NCBI GenBank assembly: GCA_016706685.1 | Contig: JADJJE010000001.1 | Span: forward strand, 764,706-828,705 | DNA from: Sandaracinaceae bacterium | GTDB taxonomy: Bacteria > Myxococcota_A > Polyangia > Polyangiales > Houyiibacteriaceae | Reading direction: 5' to 3' | Length of the DNA stretch: 64,000 bases | Shown here: in pieces, positions 35,656 to 44,146 of the stretch | How positions within the stretch are numbered: the stretch's first letter is position 1 | Layout: the number at the start of each line of letters is the position of its first letter | Translations under genes and position numbers: made by a program | Notes under the pieces: model-generated | The model's database searches: none | Seen by the model: only the letters and a program-made list of their open reading frames with translations | What the model was told of the DNA's origin: nothing

Positions 35656-35987
35656 GCACCCTGGCCCCCGGGCCAGGTGACGATTCTTCCACCTCGGCCT
35701 ACATCCGCTCCGCGGGTTCGTATATCCTGCGGCCGCGAGATGGTTGATCCTCATACCGGCGTCGATGTGACGGGCAGCGTGCGCGCTCCCGGCCGTGCAG
35801 CGGGCAACACGCCCAGCAACGCGGCGCTTCGGGGTACCCCAATGGCCATTCGGTCACGTGGGGCCCGGCACGCGACGACCTCGCAACCGTTCCACTCCTC
35901 GCGACGGCGGTCCAGCTCGCATGAGCCCCCGGCGCGCTTACCACGACGCTCATCGTCCCATCCCGAGCGTCCCCCAAAGGTCTCTGC
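35656..35987 (+). other. Intergenic region, probable 5' leader of the RNase G/E gene
   Basis: A 332-nt gap. It starts with a short hairpin, CTGGCC-CCCG-GGCCAG (35661-35676), a weak terminator candidate for cdnL. TATATC near 35720 is the only -10-like hexamer, without a convincing -35. An open frame from about 35740 into the next gene has no family signal and poor composition, so I leave it out. Long leaders are known targets of self-regulation in RNase E genes. Confidence 0.4.
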
Positions 35988-37559
35988 ATGGCGAACAACA
36001 GTCTGCTCATCAACGTGGACATCGGTGAGACGCGGGTCGCGCTCATCGAAGACGGGATCCTCGGCGAGCTCTACGTGGAGCGAAAGCGGGACCGCTCCCC
36101 GGTAGGCAACATCTACCTGGGACGAGTGACGCGCGTGCTGCCCGGCATGCAGGCCGCGTTCGTGGACGTGGGCCTCGACCGGGCAGCCTTCCTGCACGTG
36201 GAAGATCTCCTGCCAGCCTCCGACCCGACCGCCCGCACCTCCTCGGACGAGGACGAAAGCGACCTACTGGACGCCGACGACGTGGACGCGAAGGGGCCGG
36301 AGGGGCGCAACCGGCAGAACGCCGCGGCCAACAGCCAGCGCGTATCCCGCAGCACCCCCATCCGCGAGGTGGTGCGCGAGGGGCAGAACATCCTGGTGCA
36401 GGTGTCCAAGGGGCCCATCAGCACCAAGGGCGCGCGCGTCACGGCGCACGTGGCCCTGCCAGGTCGCTACGCCGTCTACATGCCCACCATCGACCACGTG
36501 GGCGTGTCGAAGCGCATCGGCAAGGACCAGGAGCGCAAGCGCCTCAAAGAGGTCATCGACGCCATCAAGCCGCCCGAGGGTGGCGTGGTGGTGCGCACGC
36601 TGGCGGCCGGGCTCACCAAGAAGAAGCTCAAGTCGGACATCGGCTACCTGGTGAAGGTCTGGGAGAAGACCACCGAGAAGCAGAAGACCGTCAAGCGCGC
36701 CCCCACGCTGCTCTACGAAGAGCCGGACATCATCCTGCGCACTGCGCGCGACATGTTCACGGAGGAGATCAGCGAGATCATCATCGATGATCCCAAGGAG
36801 TATCAGCGCCTCAAGGAGTTCCTGGAGCTGTTCCTGCCGGAGCGCGCCGGGGACGTGCGGCTCTACGAGGGCGACGACCCGCTGTTCGACGAGTACGGCG
36901 TGGAAGAAGAGATCACGCGTGCCCTGTCGCGCAAGGTGCCGCTGCCCTCGGGCGGCTACCTGATCATCGACCAGGCCGAGGCGCTCACCGCCATCGACGT
37001 GAACACGGGGCGCTTCACCGGTAAGGGCAAGGACGTCGCCGAGACCATCTTCCAGACCAACCTCGAGGCCGTGAAGGAGATCGCGTATCAGCTGCGCTTC
37101 CGGAACATCGGCGGCATCATCGTGCTCGACTTCATCGACATGGAGAAGGCCGCGCACCGGGACAAGGTCTACAAGGCGTTCCTCAAGGCGCTGAAGAAGG
37201 ACAAGGCCAAGACCACCGCCGTGCGCATCAGCGAGCTGGGCCTGGTCGAGATGACCCGCAAGCGGACCCGCGAGTCGCTGGGCCGCACGCTCTACGAGCC
37301 CTGCTTCTTCTGCGACGGCACCGGCCAGCTCATGAGCAAGACCACGGTCTGCCACGAGATCTTCCGGCAGATGCGGCGCGAGAAGGACGCCCTGCCCGGC
37401 TACAAGATCACCATCAGCGCCCACCCCGCGGTGTGCGACCTGCTGGAGCGCGAAGAGAAGAAGGCGCTCGAAGAGGCGGCCAAGCGGCTGCAGCGGCGCA
37501 TCGTGCTGCGGCCTCGCCGCGACTACCACCTCGAGCAGTTCGACCTGGCCGCAGACTGA
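35988..37559 (+). CDS. rng: Ribonuclease G/E family endoribonuclease
   Basis: A 523-aa Rne/Rng enzyme. AAAGG lies 7 nt before ATG 35988. The N-terminal S1 RNA-binding domain (about 38-130; G-N-I-Y-L-G-R-V, A-A-F-V-D-V-G) contains an acidic insertion (about 80-110). The DNase-I-like catalytic domain has T-A-I-D-V-N-T-G near residue 336 and I-V-L-D-F-I-D-M near 380, supplying the metal-binding Asp pair. The zinc-link C-F-F-C-D-G-T-G follows near 438. No long disordered C-terminal scaffold is present, so it is RNase G-like in length. The role is processing of rRNA and turnover of mRNA. Confidence 0.93.
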   Translation: MANNSLLINVDIGETRVALIEDGILGELYVERKRDRSPVGNIYLGRVTRVLPGMQAAFVDVGLDRAAFLHVEDLLPASDPTARTSSDEDESDLLDADDVDAKGPEGRNRQNAAANSQRVSRSTPIREVVREGQNILVQVSKGPISTKGARVTAHVALPGRYAVYMPTIDHVGVSKRIGKDQERKRLKEVIDAIKPPEGGVVVRTLAAGLTKKKLKSDIGYLVKVWEKTTEKQKTVKRAPTLLYEEPDIILRTARDMFTEEISEIIIDDPKEYQRLKEFLELFLPERAGDVRLYEGDDPLFDEYGVEEEITRALSRKVPLPSGGYLIIDQAEALTAIDVNTGRFTGKGKDVAETIFQTNLEAVKEIAYQLRFRNIGGIIVLDFIDMEKAAHRDKVYKAFLKALKKDKAKTTAVRISELGLVEMTRKRTRESLGRTLYEPCFFCDGTGQLMSKTTVCHEIFRQMRREKDALPGYKITISAHPAVCDLLEREEKKALEEAAKRLQRRIVLRPRRDYHLEQFDLAAD

Positions 37560-37608
37560 TGCGGCACGGCGGATTGACGACACCCGAGAGATCTCCGAGC
37601 CTTACCCC

Positions 37609-38034
37609 GTGAGCATGAGCACCCGTCCCCCTCCCGCTGCGACCGATGGCTCGGACGCCGCGCGGCGCGAACAGCGCGTCACCATCAACAAAGAGTTCGA
37701 GTCCTTCGACGCGTTCGTGCACGAGTACGTCACGAACATCTCGCGTACGGGAGCGTTCGTTAAGTCCCAGAGCCCGCTGGCCATCGGCACGCTGGTGGAC
37801 CTGCGCTTCACGGTGTTCATGGACGACGTCGAGACGATTCAGGGCGTGGGCGAGGTGGTGCGCGTGCAAGACGACCCGCCCGGCATGGGCGTGGTGTTCC
37901 GCGAGCTGAACCAGTACTCGCAGCAGCTCATCGGCCGGCTGCTGACGCTGCCCCGGCCGCCTGCGCCGGTCACCACACCGCCGCCGGCCTATACGGGCGA
38001 GGACGCCGACCCTGGAGACGAGAGCACCGGATGA
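37609..38034 (+). CDS. PilZ-domain protein
   Basis: A 141-aa protein (start GTG 37609, or ATG 37615) with a PilZ-like beta-barrel: R-R-E-Q-R-V near residue 22, then T-N-I-S-R-T-G-A-F-V near 42 and G-M-G-V-V-F near 93. The order RxxxR followed by the D/N-x-S-x-x-G motif is that used to bind c-di-GMP, with Asn replacing the Asp. It resembles the many small PilZ proteins of myxobacteria. The tail is Pro-rich. Its stop overlaps the next start (ATGA), so the two are coupled. Confidence 0.82.
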   Translation: MSMSTRPPPAATDGSDAARREQRVTINKEFESFDAFVHEYVTNISRTGAFVKSQSPLAIGTLVDLRFTVFMDDVETIQGVGEVVRVQDDPPGMGVVFRELNQYSQQLIGRLLTLPRPPAPVTTPPPAYTGEDADPGDESTG

Positions 38035-38507
38035 GCCAGCCGCGGGACGCAGCAGGCCCTCGAGGCACGGCCACCGTTCGAGGCCGGCGCGTGGCGGAGC
38101 TCACGGACGCCGAGCTCGAAGCCGAGGCTGCGCTGCGCCGCAAGGCTCGCGAGCGGCAGGCGTCGCGCGCGGGGGCGCCGTCCGCGGCCAGCGCTGCCGG
38201 AGCGGGGGCCACCTCACCGGTGGCCAAGGCGAGTGTCGCGAACACCCCGCAAGGCGCGCTGGACCCGCTGCCTCCTGGCCGCGTGCTGCTGCGCCGTGAG
38301 CTGGAGCAATACCTCGCCAACCTGGAGCTGCAGCCGGGTGCCACGCTGGACGCCGTGCGCGAGCAGTACTTCAAGCTGCGCGAGCGCTACGACCCGAAGA
38401 AGCAAGCCAGCGACGAGAAGCGCCAGGTGGCGCAGTCTCTGGTGGACCGCTTGATGCGCGCTTACGAAGCCGTGACCGCGCACTACGAGGCCAAGGGCCA
38501 GACCTGA
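38031..38507 (+). CDS. J-domain-like protein lacking HPD
   Basis: A 158-aa protein. The N-terminal 90 residues are basic and Ala-rich and probably disordered. The C-terminal part (about 88-150) looks like a J domain: L-E-L-Q-P-G-A-T-L-D-A-V-R-E-Q-Y-F-K-L-R-E-R-Y then D-P-K-K and a long final helix. The essential His-Pro-Asp of DnaJ is replaced by Tyr-Asp-Pro, so stimulation of DnaK is not expected. It overlaps the PilZ gene by 4 bp. Confidence 0.6.
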   Translation: MSQPRDAAGPRGTATVRGRRVAELTDAELEAEAALRRKARERQASRAGAPSAASAAGAGATSPVAKASVANTPQGALDPLPPGRVLLRRELEQYLANLELQPGATLDAVREQYFKLRERYDPKKQASDEKRQVAQSLVDRLMRAYEAVTAHYEAKGQT

Positions 38508-38539
38508 GAGAAGGCGGGCTCTCCGGCCCGGCTAAGAAT

Positions 38540-38578
38540 TCGACACGATCGACACATTCGACACCCGTGGGGGGTGTC
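38540..38578. promoter_or_regulatory. Iterated TCGACAC repeats and hairpin upstream of a kinase gene
   Basis: TCGACAC occurs three times at exactly 9-bp spacing (38540, 38549, 38558). The last copy merges into a 7-bp inverted repeat, GACACCC (38560-38566) with GGGTGTC (38572-38578). It ends 19 bp before the kinase ATG at 38598. It is likely a protein-binding site or a hairpin in the transcript; no promoter hexamers stand out. Confidence 0.5.
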
Positions 38579-38597
38579 TGGCACCATGGGGGTCTAG

Positions 38598-39587
38598 ATG
38601 AACAGCGGGGACGAGAAAGACGTCGAGCGCAGCGCGACCCCTTCGTGGGGCATGCGTCGGCCGACGCCCGCGATGGGCCTCGCCACGGCAGACCTCGGCG
38701 CGCACACGTCGGCGGGCTTCCGCCAAGCGCAGGCGCGCATCGGCGAAGTGCTGGGCAAGCGCTACGAGCTGCTGAGCGTGCTCGGCGCCGGCAGTGGCGG
38801 CTCCGTGTTCCGCGCGCGCGACGCGACCACCGGCGTGGAGGTGGCCCTCAAGCTGCTGCACGAGAAGCTGAAGGGCTCTGCGCTCGACCGCCTGCGCTTC
38901 GAGCGCGAGGTGGCGGCGGCGTCCACGGTCCATCATCCCAACATCGTGCGCATGCTGGACCGCGGGCTCGAGCCCGACGGGACGCCCTATCAGGTGCTCG
39001 AGCTGTTGGACGGCCGCGCGCTCGAGGCCGCTGGTGAAGACGGTCCACTCGAGGTGGCCGCCGCTGTGGACGTCACGCGCCAGCTGCTGGCCGCGCTGTC
39101 TGCGGTGCACCTGCATGGCTACGTGCACCGCGACGTGAAGCCCGAGAACATCTTCCTGACACGCAGCCCCGACGGGCTCCTGCAGGTGAAGCTCATCGAC
39201 TTCGGGGTGGCCCGGCTGCTCGAGGAGCCACTCAACGGGTCCATCACGGACGACAACATGGTGGTTGGCTCGCCGTCGTTCATGAGCCCCGAGCAGGTGT
39301 CCAACGACCACCCGCTGTCGCCCGCCACCGACGTCTGGCAGACGGGCGCGGTGCTGTTCTACATGCTGGCGGGGCGGCCGCCGTTCCAGGACTCGAACCT
39401 GAGCAAGCTGCTGGTGCGCATTGCGCGCGAGCCTGCGCCGGCCATCGCCAACTACCGCCCGGACTGTCCGCCATCGGTGGCCGCCATCATCGCGGGGGCG
39501 CTGCGGCGCAACCCCGAGAACCGCTACCCGGACGCGCACCACATGTCGGTGGCGCTGCACAAGGCGGCGAAGGAAGCGCGCCTGTAG
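38598..39587 (+). CDS. Ser/Thr protein kinase
   Basis: A 329-aa soluble Hanks-type kinase. A 48-residue N-terminal extension precedes the kinase domain: G-A-G-S-G-G-S-V-F (near 61), V-A-L-K (Lys near 81), H-R-D-V-K-P-E-N (near 176), D-F-G (near 202) and S-P-E replacing A-P-E (near 233). All catalytic residues are kept. It has no membrane helix or sensor domain and nothing beyond the kinase fold at the C-terminus. It is upstream of converging genes and probably transcribed on its own from the region with TCGACAC repeats. Confidence 0.92.
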   Translation: MNSGDEKDVERSATPSWGMRRPTPAMGLATADLGAHTSAGFRQAQARIGEVLGKRYELLSVLGAGSGGSVFRARDATTGVEVALKLLHEKLKGSALDRLRFEREVAAASTVHHPNIVRMLDRGLEPDGTPYQVLELLDGRALEAAGEDGPLEVAAAVDVTRQLLAALSAVHLHGYVHRDVKPENIFLTRSPDGLLQVKLIDFGVARLLEEPLNGSITDDNMVVGSPSFMSPEQVSNDHPLSPATDVWQTGAVLFYMLAGRPPFQDSNLSKLLVRIAREPAPAIANYRPDCPPSVAAIIAGALRRNPENRYPDAHHMSVALHKAAKEARL

Positions 39588-39605
39588 CTCGCGCGCGCGG
39601 CCGGC

Positions 39606-40031
39606 TCACACGCGCGTGAAGCCGCGGTAGCCCGTTGCAGCGCGCTTGCCGCGAACCCGGTCGTGGGTGGCCTTCACGGCGCCGTAGAAACGGAAGAACG
39701 CGATGAGCGCCAGCTCCTGCACACGGTCGAGCGGCACTTCGGAGCAAATCCACTTGTCGTCGGAGAGGCCCTCGTCGATGAAGTGGACACACGCCCGCAC
39801 GGCCAGCTGGTGCACGGAGCCGCGCGGGCAGTGCGCGCGCGAGCCGACGATCAAGGCGTCCTGCGCGTCACCGTCAGCCCCCATGACGCCGACCACCGAG
39901 CCGTAGTGGAATGGGCAAGGGACGGGGCTCAGGAACTCGACCCGGCCGTGCGCGCCGCGCTTCGCGAAGGAGCCGCGCGGCACCTCGACGCGTACCGTCA
40001 CGCACCGCGGGAGCGCGGCGTCAGCGGCCAT
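39606..40031 (-). CDS. Inorganic pyrophosphatase-like protein, degenerate
   Basis: A 141-aa protein resembling family I soluble pyrophosphatase: V-E-V-P-R-G-S-F-A-K (the E-x-P-x-G-S-x-x-K substrate motif) near residue 15, then F-H-Y-G-S-V-V-G-V-M-G-A-D-G-D-A-Q-D-A-L-I-V-G near 42, matching the metal-binding D-G-D-P-x-D signature. It is shorter than the 170-residue norm, and the downstream acidic motif is not obvious, so hydrolysis of pyrophosphate may be altered. Its start overlaps the upstream phosphopantetheinyl transferase gene by 11 bp. That enzyme does not release pyrophosphate, but the thioester pathways it serves do. Confidence 0.7.
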   Translation of the reverse strand: MAADAALPRCVTVRVEVPRGSFAKRGAHGRVEFLSPVPCPFHYGSVVGVMGADGDAQDALIVGSRAHCPRGSVHQLAVRACVHFIDEGLSDDKWICSEVPLDRVQELALIAFFRFYGAVKATHDRVRGKRAATGYRGFTRV

Positions 40032-40749
40032 GGCGCAGCTCCACGCCCGTCATGAGGTAGCCGTGCGCACGCACGTAGCGCCCGTGCAGCGCGTCCCCGG
40101 TGCGGAAGGGCCCGGCGTCACGCAGGAAGATGGCGGCGAACTCGCCCTCGGGCGGCAGCCCTCCCGTGGCCGGGAGCGAGGGCAGCTCCACGCGCATGCC
40201 ATGGAAGCCATAGAACGTGCGCGACAGGGTGTACTGGCACTTGTAGGCGCACTCCTTCGCGCTGAAGATCAGCTTGCCCAGCAGCCCGCGCAGCGCGTCG
40301 TCCGGCACGGCCTCGAGGCGCGTGATCTCGTCGGGCGTGAGCACGCTGCCGAAGAGCGAAGCCTTGAGGGGGGAGTCCGGCTCCACGTCCACGCCGAGCG
40401 CGGCGCGGGTGGACTCGAGCGCCACGGCGGCGGCGCACCACCACTGGGTGTGCGTGATGGTGCCGACCAATCCAGGAGGGAAGCGCGGCGCACGGTCGTC
40501 GTCCTGGGTGACGGGGCCCGGTGGCACAGCCAGGGTGCGCATGGCCGAGCGCGCGCAGTGGCGACCCGCCGCGTACTGCAGGCGACGCGTGTCGATGGCG
40601 CGCGCCACGGCGTCACGCTCGACGGGCAGCAGCACGTGCTCGGGGTCGACCTCGCGCGGGTCCACCTCGGCGACGGCCACGTCGGCGTCGAAGAGGCGCC
40701 GCACCAGCGCGGGCAGCTCCGTGGGTGGGTTCGCAGGTGGCGAGGTCAC
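40021..40749 (-). CDS. EntD/Sfp-type 4'-phosphopantetheinyl transferase
   Basis: A 242-aa enzyme that transfers phosphopantetheine from CoA to a Ser of carrier proteins in fatty-acid, polyketide or peptide synthesis. The motifs are clear: A-A-G-R-H-C-A-R (near 62), T-H-T-Q-W-W-C-A (near 99), G-V-D-V-E (Mg-binding, near 119) and F-S-A-K-E-C-A-Y-K-C-Q (near 163). Size and motifs match the EntD subgroup. The start is GTG 40749. It is divergent from a lipoprotein gene and overlaps the pyrophosphatase-like gene downstream. No megasynthase is in the window, so its clients are elsewhere. Confidence 0.92.
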   Translation of the reverse strand: MTSPPANPPTELPALVRRLFDADVAVAEVDPREVDPEHVLLPVERDAVARAIDTRRLQYAAGRHCARSAMRTLAVPPGPVTQDDDRAPRFPPGLVGTITHTQWWCAAAVALESTRAALGVDVEPDSPLKASLFGSVLTPDEITRLEAVPDDALRGLLGKLIFSAKECAYKCQYTLSRTFYGFHGMRVELPSLPATGGLPPEGEFAAIFLRDAGPFRTGDALHGRYVRAHGYLMTGVELRHGR

Positions 40750-40973
40750 GCAGTCATCGCGCTACCGCGCTCCGTCGATGCGCGCAACGACCCTGCGGTG
40801 GGGCTGCGGCGCCGTCCGTGAACGGGGCTAACATGGCGGTGCCCACAGCCGAATCGCCGCTTGACGAGCATGGGTGATGAATCAGACGCTCGCGAGCACG
40901 TCCCAGCCGCCACGGCCGGAACGTTCTACCGCTGTCACCGCCGCTGCCGTCGTCGTCGTTGGAGGCCCCAAGA

Positions 40974-41648
40974 ATGCTCGCTCACCGCGCTGTCCTCGTC
41001 TCTTCCCTCGCCCTCGGCCTCGCCAGCACGCTGCTGGGCGGGTGCTTCCGCCACGCCGAGGTGATCACCACCATCGCCAACCCGTTCGTGGCCGGCGGCG
41101 TGATGCCGAACGAGGTGCAGCACCTCTACGCGTCCACGGAGCAGCAGCGCCAGCTGCCTCCGGGTTCCATGACCGACCTCGCGACCCTGACGCAAATGGA
41201 CGCCGCGGCGGCCTGCTTCAGCGTGCAGCTGCGAGCGCTCGACGAAGGCGGCGGACAGACCTGGACCGACCTGCGCAACTGGGAGGTGAGCCTGCTGGTG
41301 GACAACGTGGAGATGGTGGACCCGGCCATCGAGCTGCACGCGCCCGAGCACAATCAGTACAACGGGGTGTCGCTACAAGACGTCGTGGTTGGGCAGCGCC
41401 AGGTGTGCCTGGACGGCAACGGCGTGGAGCGCGCGCCGCAGACCGTGACGCAGGAGAATCCGTGTGGGCGCTGGGAGACGCGGAACATCACCGAGTCGCG
41501 TTGGATGCCGGCGGTCCTCACGGTCACCACGGCGTCCGCCAACGTGTGCTTCCAGAACCAGGGCCACCTGACGGCCAGCACGGCCGCAGTCACGCTGAAG
41601 ATGCAGCGTATGCGTCGGCGTCTCGACTTCACCTGGGAGTTCCACTGA
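40974..41648 (+). CDS. Uncharacterised lipoprotein
   Basis: A 224-aa lipoprotein. The start is ATG 40974, with GGAGG 8 nt upstream. The signal ends L-L-G-G-C with the lipidation Cys near residue 20. The mature part looks like a single beta-sandwich of about 200 residues with three further Cys (C-F-S-V, V-C-L-D-G, N-P-C-G and V-C-F-Q regions). I recognise no family, and the composition suggests a lineage-specific envelope protein. Confidence 0.75.
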   Translation: MLAHRAVLVSSLALGLASTLLGGCFRHAEVITTIANPFVAGGVMPNEVQHLYASTEQQRQLPPGSMTDLATLTQMDAAAACFSVQLRALDEGGGQTWTDLRNWEVSLLVDNVEMVDPAIELHAPEHNQYNGVSLQDVVVGQRQVCLDGNGVERAPQTVTQENPCGRWETRNITESRWMPAVLTVTTASANVCFQNQGHLTASTAAVTLKMQRMRRRLDFTWEFH

Positions 41649-41683
41649 AGCTGGGCCGCTAAATCGCCCGGCCGCGGCTCTGG

Positions 41684-42430
41684 CTAGCGGCGGGGGCGGA
41701 GGTCGCCGCGGGCGGCATAGATGGCGACGGCGAAGAGCTCGCGTGGGAGGGCGTGGGCCAGGGCTTCTTCGCGGAGGGGGACGCCGACGGCTTCGGCGCG
41801 CGCGAAGGAGCGCGCGAACACTCGGCGGGCGCGGAAGACGTGGTAGGCGTCGGTGACCACGAGCACGCGTGCGTTTGGCCCGAGGATGCGGGCGGCGAAC
41901 TGCGCGTTCTCGCGGGTGGAGGTGGAGTGCTCTTCGAGGACCGCGACCTCGGGGGGGAGGCCTAGCGAGACGGCGTGGGCGGCGGCGACGGAGGCTTCGC
42001 TCGGGCCGTTCCGACCGACGCCCCCGGTGAAGACCACGCGCGGGGCGCGCCCTTCGGTGAAGAGCGCGTGGGCGAGGGCGGCGCGACGAGCCAGGGCTGG
42101 GCCCGGCTCTCCGCTGGGGAGCACGCGGCAGCCGGCCACCACGATGGCGTCGTAGGGGCCGGCTGGCGGTGGCTCTGCCCCGCGTGAGAGGAGGAGCGCT
42201 GTGGCGGCGCTGAGGGCGCTCATGACGGGCAACGTACGACGGAAGGCGATTGGGGTCACCCGCAGGAGGGTGGCCCCGAGCGCGCGTCCGTGAGCGCCGA
42301 CCCATGGGCCGAGCGCGGCGGCGCAGGCACGTAGCGCCGCGAACGCCAAGAACAGCACCAGGGTGAGACCGCGCGCGAGGCGGCGAAGGGGCTGTGGAGC
42401 ACGCTCGGTGCGCAGGCGTAGTCGGGGCAT
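41684..42430 (-). CDS. YdcF/DUF218-family membrane protein
   Basis: A 248-aa protein from ATG 42430 with one or two N-terminal membrane segments (about 15-40 and 60-80) and then a DUF218 domain. The family pattern is clear: A-I-V-V-A-G-C-R (near 100), a long helix region, V-V-F-T-G-G-V-G, S-T-S-T-R-E-N-A (near 170) and V-L-V-V-T-D-A-Y-H-V-F-R-A (near 190). DUF218 proteins (SanA, YdcF, ElyC) affect envelope integrity; their chemistry is not settled. A longer upstream frame overlaps the divergent transglycosylase and is not used. Confidence 0.85.
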   Translation of the reverse strand: MPRLRLRTERAPQPLRRLARGLTLVLFLAFAALRACAAALGPWVGAHGRALGATLLRVTPIAFRRTLPVMSALSAATALLLSRGAEPPPAGPYDAIVVAGCRVLPSGEPGPALARRAALAHALFTEGRAPRVVFTGGVGRNGPSEASVAAAHAVSLGLPPEVAVLEEHSTSTRENAQFAARILGPNARVLVVTDAYHVFRARRVFARSFARAEAVGVPLREEALAHALPRELFAVAIYAARGDLRPRR

Positions 42431-42557
42431 GGAGAGAGCCTGACGGCGCGCGATGGCGCCGCGTCGAAGCGGCCGTGAAACCACTGCGGAGGAATTGAGG
42501 CGAAGCCGTGGCACGCGCGTTTTTGGCAGCTGGCCGATCTGTCGATAGACTTGCCGC

Positions 42558-43238
42558 GTGCACTTGCGCTCCACCCTCCGTCTGACGCTGACGCTCGCCA
42601 CGCTGTGGGTGGGCGGGCATGGCGTGGCGCGGGCGGACATCTACGAGTGCCGGCGGGCCGACGGGACCACGCACTACACCAACGCTCCGTCGGGCGAGCG
42701 CAACTGCCGCGTGGTGGTGCACGGCAGCGACCGGCCGCGCAGCGCCGCCGCCGACAGGCCGGCCATGGAGGGCGCCGAGGCCTTCACCCGGCCCATCAAC
42801 GCCAACGAGCGGTCGAGCGACCCGGCGCGCTATCGCCGCTACGACGCGTACATCCGCGAGGCGAGCCAGCTGTACCAGCTGCCGGAAGCCTTCGTGCGCG
42901 CCGTGGTGCGTGTGGAGTCGGACTTCAACCCCAACGTGGTGTCCAACGCGGGCGCCATGGGTCTGATGCAACTCATGCCCCAGACGGCGCGCAGCATGGG
43001 CGTGCGGGACCCGTTCGACCCGCGCCAGAACATCCTGGGCGGCACACGCTACCTGCGCGTGCTGGCCAACTCGTTCAACGGCGACCTGGTGCTGACGGTA
43101 GCGGCCTACAACGCCGGTGGCGGCGCGGTGACGCGCTATCGAGGCGTGCCGCCCTACGCGGAGACGCGGCGGTACGTGCAGCGGGTGCTGCGGCACTACT
43201 ACGCATACCGGGCGGGCCGCGTCGAAACGCAGCGGTAG
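42558..43238 (+). CDS. Lytic transglycosylase (DUF4124 plus SLT domain)
   Basis: A 226-aa exported enzyme that cleaves peptidoglycan glycan strands. The start is GTG 42558; a signal peptide runs to V-A-R-A. Then a short DUF4124 module (I-Y-E-C-R-R-A-D-G-T-T-H-Y-T-N-A-P) and the SLT domain from about residue 95. The catalytic Glu is in V-V-R-V-E-S-D-F-N-P (near 122), followed by G-A-M-G-L-M-Q-L-M-P and A-Y-N-A-G-G-G-A-V. All SLT motifs are present. It is divergent from the DUF218 gene, which fits a cell-wall role for both. Confidence 0.93.
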   Translation: MHLRSTLRLTLTLATLWVGGHGVARADIYECRRADGTTHYTNAPSGERNCRVVVHGSDRPRSAAADRPAMEGAEAFTRPINANERSSDPARYRRYDAYIREASQLYQLPEAFVRAVVRVESDFNPNVVSNAGAMGLMQLMPQTARSMGVRDPFDPRQNILGGTRYLRVLANSFNGDLVLTVAAYNAGGGAVTRYRGVPPYAETRRYVQRVLRHYYAYRAGRVETQR

Positions 43239-43249
43239 GGCTAGGAGCC

Positions 43250-44104
43250 CTAGGCGTTGACCTGAGGCTCGTGGGTCGCCTTCCACGCTTCGATCAGGGC
43301 GCGGTTGTCGTGATCCCAGGGGTGGAAGTCCTTGCGGTAGAACTCTCGGTACGGCTTGGCGATCGCGGTGAGGGCCCCCTTCTTGCCGAACAGGAACTTC
43401 GCGGTGTTCACCACCTCGCGCGGGCTCGGGACGTGACCGAGCGCTTTGAGCGTCATCACGGTGCGACGCACCTGCTGCGCCACGAAGAAGGTGGTCACCG
43501 CGAGCCCCACCCGCCGGAGCAGATCGCGATCACCACTCACGGCGTCGAACACGTCGAACGCCACGGCCTTGTGCTCGATCTCTTCGACCGCGTGCCACAT
43601 CAGGAGCTCGCGCGCGGGCTCGGGCATGGCCGCCATCGTCTCCTCGCTGGTGAGCATGTACTCGGCAAGGATGGCCGTGATGTGCTCGAGGACGACGGTG
43701 CTCGCTAGCCGCACCGCGGGCTTTCGGTGCGGGGCGATCGCTTCGATGCTGTCCTCCACGTCCTTCTCGATGGCCGTGGCGGCGAAGCCCTTCGAGTCCA
43801 GCCAGACGTTGGCCAGGCGGTGATGGTAGGCGTGGTGCCCTTCCTGCGACGCGAAGCCGCGCATCTGCTCGCGCAGGACCGGGTCCGTGACCTGGTCGCG
43901 GAAGTGCATCACGCTCTGCACGAACTCCTTCTCGCCCGGTGGAAACGATGCCGAGAGCGCCGACAAGATGGCGGTGATGAGACCGTTTCCGTCGAACCAG
44001 AACGGGGCCTCGACCGATTCGAGATCGAACTCCATCTTGCGCTTGGGGATGGGCTCACGGTTGCGAGCCTGAGGGGTCGTGGTGGTGGTGGTCGGTGCGA
44101 ACAT
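43250..44104 (-). CDS. Metal-dependent hydrolase family protein (PF10118)
   Basis: A 284-aa protein of the COG3687/PF10118 family, annotated as metal-dependent hydrolase but more like a di-iron helical bundle. Metal-ligand candidates are S-Q-E-G-H-H-A-Y-H near residue 90, T-V-V-L-E-H-I-T near 147 and H-A-V-E-E-I-E-H-K-A-V-A-F-D near 177. The last is an E-x-x-H-type motif. The family often sits beside fatty-acid or sterol enzymes and TetR regulators. The promoter region upstream has two matched 21-bp palindromes, so repression by a dimeric regulator is likely. Confidence 0.82.
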   Translation of the reverse strand: MFAPTTTTTTPQARNREPIPKRKMEFDLESVEAPFWFDGNGLITAILSALSASFPPGEKEFVQSVMHFRDQVTDPVLREQMRGFASQEGHHAYHHRLANVWLDSKGFAATAIEKDVEDSIEAIAPHRKPAVRLASTVVLEHITAILAEYMLTSEETMAAMPEPARELLMWHAVEEIEHKAVAFDVFDAVSGDRDLLRRVGLAVTTFFVAQQVRRTVMTLKALGHVPSPREVVNTAKFLFGKKGALTAIAKPYREFYRKDFHPWDHDNRALIEAWKATHEPQVNA

Positions 44105-44146
44105 GGTGCTGCTCCAGCTCGGGCGCGACGGGGAGTCCGCCGGTGG

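Noticed and set aside
35740..36105. Open frame before the RNase G/E gene
   Set aside because: Ser/Arg-rich, overlaps the RNase start and shows no ribosome-binding site or family motif.
41373..43286. 637-aa open frame on the minus strand
   Set aside because: It covers three better-supported genes on both strands and has Arg/Pro/His-rich shadow composition.
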